From the NCBI GenBank assembly GCA_028691175.1, contig JAQUZU010000064.1, positions 1 to 9,580 of the forward strand: 9,580 nucleotides of DNA, read 5' to 3'. How positions within the stretch are numbered: position 1 is the first letter of the stretch; the number at the start of each line of letters is the position of its first letter. This DNA is from Candidatus Kapaibacterium sp. (GTDB lineage Bacteria; Bacteroidota; Ignavibacteria; Kapaibacteriales; UBA2268). Made by a program: the position numbers and the translations under genes. Positions 1-7,091 of the stretch are shown piece after piece. The notes under the pieces were generated by a model. It saw nothing but the letters and a program-made list of their open reading frames with translations. It was not told the DNA's origin and did no database searches.

Positions 1-92
1 GTAGTTACTTCGCGACATTTATTTTCGATAAATTGCCAGACATGCGAATTGTTTGGCAAAATATCCTTCGTGCCTCTTACTGCTTGTATCAT
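1..92 (-). CDS. hisS: Histidyl-tRNA synthetase, N-terminal fragment (runs off window)
   Basis: Only the first 30 codons are present; the gene continues beyond base 1. The reading begins MIQAVRGTKDILP and continues with SHVWQFIENKCREV. The RGTKDILP block followed by a W-x-x-(I/V)-E helix is the characteristic start of class II histidyl-tRNA synthetases, which charge tRNA-His with histidine in the cytoplasm. The ATG (92-90) shares its A with the last base of the purD stop (TAATG). A Shine-Dalgarno-like GGAG lies at 104-101 on the minus strand, inside the purD 3' end, 8 bases before the ATG, and supports this start. The arrangement implies co-transcription and translational coupling with purD. 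The catalytic motifs lie outside the window, so the call rests on the N-terminal signature alone. Confidence 0.85.
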   Translation of the reverse strand, partial: MIQAVRGTKDILPNNSHVWQFIENKCREVT

Positions 93-1381
93 TATTTTCT
101 CTCCGTTTCCTTCAAATTTAATCCTTTTTTGCCAATATCTGTGCGATTGTATTTTCCTTCAAATTTAATTAAATCTGCACACTCGTATGCCTTGTCGATA
201 GCGGATTGTAAAGTTTTTCCTCGTCCGGTTACGCCCAAAACGCGTCCGCCGGAAGTTACGATTGTGCCGTTAAAAAATTTCGTTCCAGCCTGGAATATTT
301 CGCCTCCGTGAGCATATGCTTCGCCGATTCCGCTAATTTCATAACCTTTATTGTATGTACCCGGATATCCGTTGCTCGCCAGAATTACACAGCACGCATA
401 AGTATCGCGAATTACACTCACTGCAGATTTATTAATCTTTCCTTTTGCAGCGCTATATAATAGTTGCGAAAAATCTCCATCAAGCAGTGTCAGTACCGCT
501 TCAGTTTCCGGGTCGCCAAATCGAACGTTAAATTCAATCACCTTTGGCTCGCCGTCTTTGATCATCAAACCAACAAATAAACAGCCAACAAACGGCATAT
601 TTTCGTCTTTCATGCCCTTCAATGTCGGGCGAATAATTTTATTTACGATCTTATCGCGCATGCTAGGGCTGACAATTGGAGCGGGAGAGTACGCACCCAT
701 TCCGCCTGTGTTGGGGCCTTTATCGCCATCGAAAATACGCTTATGATCTTGAGCAGCCGGCAGAACAACAAAGTCCATTCCGTCACATACGACAAAAACC
801 GAGGCTTCCTCGCCCTCTAAGAATTCTTCAATCACAATTGTATCGCCGGCTGTGGAGAACTGCCCGTTGAACATTTCGTGCAGAGAATCGTGTGCTTCCG
901 TGTGAGTTTCAGCGATTATTACGCCCTTTCCGGCGGCAAGTCCGTCGGCTTTCAATACTATCGGCGTCGGTAATGCATCAATAAAACGGTCTGCTTCATC
1001 AACATTTGACTTGTAAAATTCTTTATATTTTGCGGTCGGAATGCCGTGTCTCACCATAAATGCCTTAGCAAATGCCTTCGAAGATTCCAGCCGTGCAGCC
1101 ATTTCAGAAGGGCCGAATACAGCAATTCCTTTTTTTTGCAAGTAGTCACTTATTCCGTCGGCAAGCGGTTGCTCAGGCCCTATGACAACCATATCCACGC
1201 CGTATGTCTTACAAAAAACCGCAACTTCGTCGAAATGTGCAGAATTAATATTTGCTTCGGTTGCCAATTCAAAAATTCCGGGATTACCGGGGGTTGCATA
1301 AATTATATTGTTGCCGGTTTTTCCAAGTGCAGAAACTAGCGCATGTTCACGTCCGCCGGAACCAATAACCAGTATTTTCAT
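92..1381 (-). CDS. purD: Phosphoribosylamine--glycine ligase (GARS)
   Basis: This enzyme catalyses the ATP-dependent joining of 5-phosphoribosylamine and glycine to glycinamide ribonucleotide, the second step of cytoplasmic purine synthesis. The 429-residue product is the usual bacterial length. The N-terminal domain opens with the nucleotide-fold motif GSGGREHAL (residues 7-15) and GNPG (32-35). The ATP-grasp part shows LKADGLAAGKGV (143-154), DHKRIFDGDKGPNTGGMGAY (212-231) and the metal/ATP site EFNVRFGDPETEA (283-295). The end carries the family's Y-x-(R)-T-D-I-G block (411-417). The start at 1381 is chosen because MKILVIGSGG is the canonical N terminus; an in-frame extension upstream to 1459 would run through the promoter. 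No Shine-Dalgarno is evident, and the region before the ATG is A/T-rich. No other pur genes are adjacent; the downstream partner is hisS, with a 1-base overlap. No key residue appears to be missing. Confidence 0.97.
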   Translation of the reverse strand: MKILVIGSGGREHALVSALGKTGNNIIYATPGNPGIFELATEANINSAHFDEVAVFCKTYGVDMVVIGPEQPLADGISDYLQKKGIAVFGPSEMAARLESSKAFAKAFMVRHGIPTAKYKEFYKSNVDEADRFIDALPTPIVLKADGLAAGKGVIIAETHTEAHDSLHEMFNGQFSTAGDTIVIEEFLEGEEASVFVVCDGMDFVVLPAAQDHKRIFDGDKGPNTGGMGAYSPAPIVSPSMRDKIVNKIIRPTLKGMKDENMPFVGCLFVGLMIKDGEPKVIEFNVRFGDPETEAVLTLLDGDFSQLLYSAAKGKINKSAVSVIRDTYACCVILASNGYPGTYNKGYEISGIGEAYAHGGEIFQAGTKFFNGTIVTSGGRVLGVTGRGKTLQSAIDKAYECADLIKFEGKYNRTDIGKKGLNLKETERK

Positions 1382-1413
1382 TAGATTCAGTTCAAAATTA
1401 TTAATAAAGTTTG

Positions 1414-1444
1414 CAAAATTACGAAATGAAAACGACAAAACAAA
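1414..1444 (-). promoter_or_regulatory. Bacteroidota-type promoter of purD
   Basis: Read on the minus strand, TTTG (1444-1441) is followed after 19 bases by TAATTTTG (1421-1414). This matches the known Bacteroidota housekeeping sigma consensus (TTTG or TTG near -33, TAnnTTTG near -7) at every defined position and within the accepted spacing of about 19-21. The inferred transcription start near 1407 gives a leader of roughly 25 bases to the purD ATG at 1381. The element sits just downstream of the terminator of the preceding gene, as expected for a new transcription unit. Confidence 0.7.
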
Positions 1445-1470
1445 ACACACGCTTAACATCGTGTAAATTT

Positions 1471-1503
1471 ATTAAAAGGGCGTACCGAATACGCCCTTTT
1501 AAT
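1471..1503 (-). terminator. Rho-independent terminator after the P5C dehydrogenase gene
   Basis: The arms 1471-1484 and 1490-1503 are perfectly complementary over 14 bp, with a core of GGGCGTA/TACGCCC and a five-base loop (UUCGG in the minus-strand transcript). In that direction the 3' arm ends in CCCTTTTAAT followed by A/T-rich sequence, so a U-run closes the hairpin. It lies 16 bases after the stop codon of the dehydrogenase gene (1520) and upstream of the purD promoter, separating two co-directional units. No plus-strand gene approaches from the other side. Confidence 0.88.
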
Positions 1504-1519
1504 TTACAAAATCTATATA

Positions 1520-3067
1520 TTAGAGAATTTTCTTCGAGACAGATTTAGCCTGCATAAACAGAATCAGATAGTCGCGACCACCTGCTTTTGAGTCAGTTCC
1601 GCTCATATTGAAACCACCAAACGGCTGTACGCCAACCATTGCACCGGTACATTTTCTGTTGAGATATAGGTTTCCGACATGGAATTCGTGGCGTGCACGC
1701 TCGATTTTTTCATCATTTAACGAATAAACCGCTCCGGTCAGACCATATTGCGTATTGTTGGCGATATTCAGTGCATCATCGTAATCTTTTGCTTTGATTA
1801 CTGCGAGTACCGGACCGAAGATTTCTTCCTGCGAAAGTCTTGCCATCGGATCGATATCGATAAATACAGTCGGTTTGATATAATAGCCGTTCAAGCCGGG
1901 AACTTTTTCACCACCGATAATAAGTTTGCCTTCTTTTTTCCCGATTTCGATGTACTTCAAAATATTCTTTTCGGCAGTCTCGTTAATTACCGGACCGCAA
2001 TAGAAATTGTCTTCCGGCAAACCCGATTTCATCGGTTCAACTTCTTTTTTGAGCAGTTCTACGAATTTATCATATACTTTCTCGTCGACTATTGCACGTG
2101 AGCAAGCTGAGCATTTTTGACCTTGGAAACCAAACGCACTCAGAGCAACGCCTTTGGCTGCATCGGCAAGATCTGCTTCTGAATCAACAATAATCGAATC
2201 CTTACCGCCCATTTCGGCAACAACGCGTTTGATCCAGATTTGCCCCGGTTGTTTCTTTGCGGCGAGTTCATTAATTCTCAGACCAACTTCCATCGAGCCG
2301 GTAAATGAAATAAATCGTGTCAGCGGATGCTCAACCAAGTAATCGCCTGCTTCACTGCCACTTGCAACCAAATAATTCAAGACGCCGTCCGGCAAGCCAA
2401 GCTCGCGCATAATGTCGCAGAAGAGCCATGCCATCATTGGTGCATCGGAAGATGGTTTCAAAACAACCGTATTGCCGGTAACAATTGCGGCAACAGACAT
2501 GCCCATCATAATTGCAAACGGGAAATTCCAAGGCGGAATAACGATACCAACGCCTAATGGCTCATAAAAATATTCATTTTCTTCGCCGGGCCATTCTACA
2601 ACAGGTTGTTTCTCGGCATAGCGAAGTGCCTCGCGCCCATAAAATTCCAGAAAGTCCAAGCCCTCGGAAACATCTGCATCCGATTCTATAAAACTTTTGC
2701 CTTCTTCTTTAATCATCCAAGCGATAATTTCAGGCTTGCGACTGCGAATAATTTCCGCTGCTTTAAAGAGATATTGTGCTCTTTCCTCAACCGGAACTTT
2801 TTTCCAGGTTTTGAAGGCTTTTGCTGCTGCTTGAATTGCTTTTTCTGCGTCTTCTTTTCCGCTCTTCTGGAAAATACCGATTACTTCATCAATATTTCCC
2901 GGATTGATTGAACGAGTTTTCCGGTCGGTATATACTTCTTTTCCGTCAATATAGTTTGGATATTCTTTTCCAAGTAAAGCGTTAACTTTATTTAACGCAT
3001 CTTTCTGTCTGTCGAATACTTCTTTTTTTGAGTAATCGGCATATTTCTCATTTGTAAATTTTTCCAT
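1520..3067 (-). CDS. rocA: 1-pyrroline-5-carboxylate (glutamate semialdehyde) dehydrogenase, RocA type
   Basis: It probably oxidises L-glutamate gamma-semialdehyde (from pyrroline-5-carboxylate) to glutamate with NAD+, the second step of proline and arginine catabolism. The 515-residue product matches the length of the stand-alone RocA family and shares its distinctive segments. Visible features are PPWNFPF (178-184), the cofactor-site lysine in VLKPSS (K204), the FTGS loop (255-258), the conserved glutamate in AEMGGKD (E285), the catalytic cysteine in GQKCSA (C319), and the C-terminal HVGNLYLNR and PFGGFNMSGTDSKAGG blocks. The last is the RocA-type signature that separates it from generic aldehyde dehydrogenases. 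The start at 3067 (MEKFTNEKY) is preferred to an upstream TTG at 3106, because similarity begins here and an A-rich stretch precedes it. No proline dehydrogenase or PutA fusion is present. The gene is monocistronic, closed by the hairpin at 1471-1503. The substrate is inferred from the family. Confidence 0.9.
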   Translation of the reverse strand: MEKFTNEKYADYSKKEVFDRQKDALNKVNALLGKEYPNYIDGKEVYTDRKTRSINPGNIDEVIGIFQKSGKEDAEKAIQAAAKAFKTWKKVPVEERAQYLFKAAEIIRSRKPEIIAWMIKEEGKSFIESDADVSEGLDFLEFYGREALRYAEKQPVVEWPGEENEYFYEPLGVGIVIPPWNFPFAIMMGMSVAAIVTGNTVVLKPSSDAPMMAWLFCDIMRELGLPDGVLNYLVASGSEAGDYLVEHPLTRFISFTGSMEVGLRINELAAKKQPGQIWIKRVVAEMGGKDSIIVDSEADLADAAKGVALSAFGFQGQKCSACSRAIVDEKVYDKFVELLKKEVEPMKSGLPEDNFYCGPVINETAEKNILKYIEIGKKEGKLIIGGEKVPGLNGYYIKPTVFIDIDPMARLSQEEIFGPVLAVIKAKDYDDALNIANNTQYGLTGAVYSLNDEKIERARHEFHVGNLYLNRKCTGAMVGVQPFGGFNMSGTDSKAGGRDYLILFMQAKSVSKKIL

Positions 3068-3167
3068 TTTTTGTCTTTTTTCCTCAAAATATATTTCGTA
3101 AAACAAATTATAATTTTTATAGACGGCATGTCTGAAAAATATTGTACAAATAGAAAAAAATAATAAA

Positions 3168-3199
3168 TTTGTAAAATAATATTCTGCGAACTATATTTG
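3168..3199 (+). promoter_or_regulatory. Bacteroidota-type promoter of the men operon
   Basis: TTTG (3168-3171) is followed after 20 bases by TATATTTG (3192-3199), matching every defined base of the Bacteroidota TTTG / TAnnTTTG promoter. Transcription is inferred to start near 3206, leaving about 23 bases of leader before the menF ATG at 3229. This fits the short leader seen for purD. The element lies in the 161-base divergent gap between menF and the minus-strand dehydrogenase gene; I could not find an equally good promoter for the latter. Confidence 0.7.
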
Positions 3200-3228
3200 T
3201 AAATAATTTGTATGTTAAGGCACATGAG

Positions 3229-4560
3229 ATGAATATATTAAGTTATCTAAACATTTTAAGCGAAGTTAAACAGCACCTCCTCGACCCGGCACTATCACGA
3301 CAATTCGAACAGAAAGTTTTTGTTGCATTTGAGTATGAAGTAAACGCCGTAAACATCTTAGATATATTGCAGATACTGCGTAATAAATCTAAAATGTATT
3401 GGCAAAACCGAGATGCGTCATTTGAAACGGTCGGTGCGGAAAATGTATTCTATGAGCAGAAATTTAATAGTCGCGAAATCGCTGAATTAGAAGCCTCCGG
3501 CATCAAATTTTATCTCTCTTGCAAGTTTGATTTAAAGTCAAATATTACTCGGAAGTGGAAAAAATTTGGCAGAAATTTTGTTTTCCTGCCACTATGGGCA
3601 CTTGAACGACGTAAAGATAAATATTACTTGATTCTAAACCTGACAAAAGAAATTCTGGACGATTACATTAACAGGGATATTGAAAAATGCACTGCATTAA
3701 ACATGCTTAATATTAACAACGTTAAGTGCGATTACTTAATAAAAAATAGATATTTCTCGCCCAACCGCGAAACTTGGGGACACAATCTAAATTTGGCAAA
3801 TGAAATGATTCAATCCGACACAGTCAAAAAAATTGTTTTGTCGCGTGCTGTGAAGTATGAATTTGAAAATAAAATCGATTCTGAATCCATTTTCCTCAAA
3901 TTGACCGAGAATTGCGAAAATTCATTTTCTTTTTACTTTCAAGCCGATATAGGTTCTGTATTTATGGGGATCTCGCCGGAATTGCTGTTTTCGTCTTATG
4001 ATAATACTATTCGTTGCGATGTTTTAGCCGGAACAATTGCTCGCGGAGGAGACAATGAAGCGGATAAAATTCTTGCGGATAAACTTCTGCATGATAAAAA
4101 AGAAATTCGGGAACATACTTTCGTAGCAAAATATTTATCTGCTAAAATGAAAAAATTCGGTTCGAAAGTGCAATTCAAACAAAAATTTAAAATAAAAAAA
4201 TTGGCGAATGTTCAGCACATCTATTCTAAAATTGAATGTGTTAAACAACCCGGCTTAAGTAATTACAAAATAATACGTTTTCTTTATCCAACTCCTGCTG
4301 TGTGTGGAGTTCCGGCTGCACGTTGCAAACGCTTAATCAAAGAATTTGAGCAGTATGACCGCGGTCATTATGCCGGAGCGATCGGCATGATTTGTGGAGA
4401 AAATGTTGAAATTTGCGTTGGTATTCGCTCTGCATTAACGCACAACAGTAACCTTTATATATATGCCGGTGCCGGAATAGTGGCAGGCTCAGATCCTGAA
4501 AAAGAGTGGAACGAAATTAGTTCTAAATTACAAAATTTCACGACATTTTTAAATGACTAA
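3229..4560 (+). CDS. menF: Isochorismate synthase
   Basis: It converts chorismate to isochorismate, the entry step of the classical menaquinone pathway. The 443-residue product has the chorismate-utilising fold in its C-terminal part. Visible motifs are KIVLSR (201-206, K201 in the place of the general-base lysine that distinguishes isochorismate synthases), GISPELLF (248-255, with E251), LAGTIARG (266-273), KEIREH (291-296), YPTPAVCGVP (353-362), YAGAIG (381-386) and the Mg-site segment GAGIVAGSDPEKEW (414-427). The N-terminal 170 residues are divergent, as usual in this family. The ATG at 3229 is chosen over an in-frame TTG at 3208: it lies just downstream of the predicted transcription start, with a weak AAGG 8 bases before it. 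It is the first gene of the operon and its last 8 bases overlap menD. A salicylate or siderophore role is unlikely given the menD, menH and menB neighbours. Confidence 0.93.
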   Translation: MNILSYLNILSEVKQHLLDPALSRQFEQKVFVAFEYEVNAVNILDILQILRNKSKMYWQNRDASFETVGAENVFYEQKFNSREIAELEASGIKFYLSCKFDLKSNITRKWKKFGRNFVFLPLWALERRKDKYYLILNLTKEILDDYINRDIEKCTALNMLNINNVKCDYLIKNRYFSPNRETWGHNLNLANEMIQSDTVKKIVLSRAVKYEFENKIDSESIFLKLTENCENSFSFYFQADIGSVFMGISPELLFSSYDNTIRCDVLAGTIARGGDNEADKILADKLLHDKKEIREHTFVAKYLSAKMKKFGSKVQFKQKFKIKKLANVQHIYSKIECVKQPGLSNYKIIRFLYPTPAVCGVPAARCKRLIKEFEQYDRGHYAGAIGMICGENVEICVGIRSALTHNSNLYIYAGAGIVAGSDPEKEWNEISSKLQNFTTFLND

Positions 4561-6307
4561 GCACGAAAATATTAATCAATTCACGTCGTATTTAATAATT
4601 CGCGAACTATATAAGTGCGGAATTCGATGTTTTTATATTTCACCGGGTTCGCGCTCAACTGCATTAACACTTGCCGTTGCAGATCTTGCACTCGAAAAAA
4701 AGGATCTCAGCGTTCATATCGCTGTTGATGAACGTGCTTCGGCATTTATGTGTCTCGGATATTCCAAAGCTACGCATACACCGGGTGTTTTAATTTGCAC
4801 TTCCGGCTCTGCGCTTGCAAATTATTTTCCTGCAATAGTGGAGGCAAAGTATTCCTGTAATCCTATGCTGATTATATCGGCTGATCGTCCGGACGAACTG
4901 CAGGATTCCGGTGCGAACCAAACCATTCGGCAAGATGGTTTTTATGGCGATTATGCAAAGTTTTCGAAGGAAATTGATTGTTCAGATGTTAATATCGACA
5001 TAAAATACCTCTTATCGACGCTGGATTATTCAGCATTTATTGTGAAATCGGAAAGTGGAATCGTTCATTTAAACTGCAAATTTCGCGAACCATTCTTTGA
5101 TTCGATACCGTTTGTCGGGGAAATTGAGCCCGTTCTAAGCGAGAAAATTAATAGCAACGAATCATTTACGCAATATGTATCTCCGCATGCAAAATGCAAT
5201 TCGCATATTAAAATCGGAGATAGTAAAAAAGTTATCATAATTCTCGGCGAAACACGTGATTTTGCCGATGCAAATGCTGTTATTCGCTTCGCTGAAAAGA
5301 ACTGTTTGCCTGTATTTCCGGATATTTTGTCTAATGCACGTTGTCTCTCCAGTCCGACCATTATGCAAAACTACGACCTGTGGATTAATAAACTTTCAAA
5401 TGTTGATTTTCCTGATACCATACTGCACTTCGGAACTTCTATAGTCTCTAAGGACTTGCAGCACTTTGTTAATAATTCGGTCGCTCAAGGCTGTCAGAAT
5501 ATTATCATTAATCCGCAGTATTCAAAATACGACCCCGCAAGCAATGCAAAAATTATCTCGCGTCTTTCTTATGAGGACTTTATTAACTCGTTGGAAAATA
5601 TAGAAACTAACATCGAATACTTTTCCGCTTTTTCGAGAATTGGAGCCAAGGTTACTACATTACTTGATACTTTGGCAAATAATCAATCTAACTCCTTAGA
5701 ATATAAGGTGGTTAGTAGTATTAATAAATTTATTCCGGAATTTTCAAATTTATTTCTCGGGAACAGCCTGACAATTAGAAATTTTGACAGTTATTTCTTT
5801 GTTGATTCTGGTAAGAGTAAGCAGCTCAATATATTTGCAAATCGTGGGGCGAGTGGAATAGATGGTAATCTTGCAACTGCAATCGGAATTGCCGAAGCAA
5901 CTAATCTTTCAACTACAATTGTTTTTGGGGACTTATCCGCATTTCATGATTTGAATTCTTTATGTTTAGTTGCGAACTCTAAAGTTAAGATAATAGTTGT
6001 AATCATGAATAATAATGGTGGTGGAATTTTTCATCGTTTGCCGGTACGCGAAAGCAAACATTTTGAAAAGTATTTCGCGACTCCGCTTGCACTAAATTTT
6101 GAAAATATCGCCCGAACATTCGGGGTAAAATATTCTCATGTAACTTTGTCTAAGCAATTTGAAACACAATACTTAGAAGCAGTCCGAAATCCTATGTCGT
6201 GCGTTATCGAAGTAAGATCAGATCGAGAGAGCAACCAAGAATTTCGGAATAATCTGCTACAAGAAATAAGTAGAAGTATTGACATTATGAAGCAAGAAAA
6301 TGCTTAA
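4553..6307 (+). CDS. menD: SEPHCHC synthase (2-succinyl-5-enolpyruvyl-6-hydroxy-3-cyclohexene-1-carboxylate synthase)
   Basis: This thiamine-diphosphate enzyme joins the succinyl semialdehyde unit from 2-oxoglutarate to isochorismate, releasing CO2. The 584-residue protein has the three-domain layout of ThDP enzymes. The N-terminal PYR domain shows ISPGSRSTA (29-37), the ThDP-activating glutamate in VDERASAF (E60), ICTSGSA (81-87), SADRPDEL (109-116, with R112) and GANQTIRQ (120-127, with Q123). The C-terminal PP domain has NRGASGIDG (430-438), the Mg/ThDP-binding GDLSAFHDLNSL (459-470) and NNNGGGIF (486-493). These match residues known to contact substrate and cofactor in E. coli MenD. The middle domain (about 185-350) is poorly conserved, as in relatives. 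The ATG at 4553 lies inside the menF end, giving an 8-base overlap (ATGACTAA), and the 3' end overlaps menH by 8 bases. Both suggest coupled translation. Confidence 0.97.
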   Translation: MTKHENINQFTSYLIIRELYKCGIRCFYISPGSRSTALTLAVADLALEKKDLSVHIAVDERASAFMCLGYSKATHTPGVLICTSGSALANYFPAIVEAKYSCNPMLIISADRPDELQDSGANQTIRQDGFYGDYAKFSKEIDCSDVNIDIKYLLSTLDYSAFIVKSESGIVHLNCKFREPFFDSIPFVGEIEPVLSEKINSNESFTQYVSPHAKCNSHIKIGDSKKVIIILGETRDFADANAVIRFAEKNCLPVFPDILSNARCLSSPTIMQNYDLWINKLSNVDFPDTILHFGTSIVSKDLQHFVNNSVAQGCQNIIINPQYSKYDPASNAKIISRLSYEDFINSLENIETNIEYFSAFSRIGAKVTTLLDTLANNQSNSLEYKVVSSINKFIPEFSNLFLGNSLTIRNFDSYFFVDSGKSKQLNIFANRGASGIDGNLATAIGIAEATNLSTTIVFGDLSAFHDLNSLCLVANSKVKIIVVIMNNNGGGIFHRLPVRESKHFEKYFATPLALNFENIARTFGVKYSHVTLSKQFETQYLEAVRNPMSCVIEVRSDRESNQEFRNNLLQEISRSIDIMKQENA

Positions 6308-7091
6308 CTATCAAACATACGGAAAAATCAACGCTTCTGCTGTTGTTTTCTTGCATGGATTTATGGGTAATTTAGTTGATTTCCAATTATTTACTGATAT
6401 TATTTCACAAAGTTTCTTTTGCATTTCAATCGATTTGCCTGGACACGGAAAAAGCATTAATCTTGAAGAATCAGCCTATACGATCGAGCAAACATGTACC
6501 GAAATTTACTCTTCATTGCAAAAAATGAACATTTCAAATTGTACCATGGTCGGTTATTCGTTTGGTGGGAGAATTGCATTATCTTTTGTAGACCGATATC
6601 GCGATTTTGTTCGCTCGCTTGTGCTGATTTCTACTTCTCCGGGAATACAACTTCAGACCGAGCGAAATTTACGAATAGTTTCTGATATAAACAAGATTAA
6701 GGCATTAGAAAATAATGGACTTATTGAGTTCCTAAATAGATGGTACGAGGCTCCGATTTTTTCAGGTATTCCGGAAAAACTTAAAGAACAATTGATTGCG
6801 GACAAAGGAAAAAATATTGTTTCAGAATTGGACAAGTCGCTTAAAAATGCCGGAACCGGAGTTATGCAGCCATTGTGGGGCATTCTTCCGGAACTAAATT
6901 TTTCAATTCTGCAGATAGTAGGAGAGAGAGACAAAAAATTTTGCGATATAAACATGAAAATGCAAGAATTATTGCCAAAATCAACTTTGGAAATTATTCC
7001 AAATTGCTCGCACTACGTGCATTTAGAACAAACAGAAATCGTATTAAGCAAAATATATAACTTCTTAATAATAAATGGAAATAGATTATGA
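6300..7091 (+). CDS. menH: SHCHC synthase, alpha/beta-hydrolase fold
   Basis: It is assigned the elimination of pyruvate from SEPHCHC to give 2-succinyl-6-hydroxy-2,4-cyclohexadiene-1-carboxylate, directly after MenD. The 263-residue protein is a compact alpha/beta hydrolase. It shows the oxyanion segment LHGFMG (18-23), DLPGHGKS (45-52), the nucleophile elbow GYSFGGR (85-91, S87), the acid in VGERDKKF (D211) and the histidine in NCSHYVHLEQ (H238), a complete Ser-Asp-His triad. The cap-domain segment FLNRWYEAPIF (144-154) resembles the W-Y-x-x-P-x-F motif typical of MenH and absent from generic hydrolases. Position between menD and menB strongly supports the role. The start is the ATG inside the menD end (8-base overlap), and the stop overlaps menB by 4 bases. 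Some Bacteroidota men clusters lack a recognisable menH, so its presence here is informative. Confidence 0.9.
   Translation: MLNYQTYGKINASAVVFLHGFMGNLVDFQLFTDIISQSFFCISIDLPGHGKSINLEESAYTIEQTCTEIYSSLQKMNISNCTMVGYSFGGRIALSFVDRYRDFVRSLVLISTSPGIQLQTERNLRIVSDINKIKALENNGLIEFLNRWYEAPIFSGIPEKLKEQLIADKGKNIVSELDKSLKNAGTGVMQPLWGILPELNFSILQIVGERDKKFCDINMKMQELLPKSTLEIIPNCSHYVHLEQTEIVLSKIYNFLIINGNRL

Noticed and set aside
1382..1459. N-terminal extension of PurD by 26 residues
   Set aside because: It would run through the predicted promoter, and the family begins exactly at MKILVIGSGG.
1748..2911. Several open frames of 60-117 codons on the plus strand inside the dehydrogenase gene, and similar ones inside purD
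   Set aside because: They lie antisense to well-conserved coding sequence, have no recognisable domains or start signals, and are best explained as shadows of the real genes.
3121..3133. AGAC-N5-GTCT inverted repeat in the divergent gap, as a possible operator
   Set aside because: The arms are only 4 bp, the centre is not symmetric and no second copy was noticed; this is expected by chance.
3068..3200. A promoter for the minus-strand P5C dehydrogenase gene in the divergent gap
   Set aside because: Minus-strand TATAATTTG and TATATTTTG resemble the -7 box, but each has three instead of two bases between TA and TTTG, and neither has a TTTG at the right distance upstream. I could not choose one.
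3208..3228. TTG at 3208 as the menF start
   Set aside because: It almost coincides with the inferred transcription start (near 3206), leaving no leader. The ATG at 3229 has a weak AAGG and a plausible N terminus.
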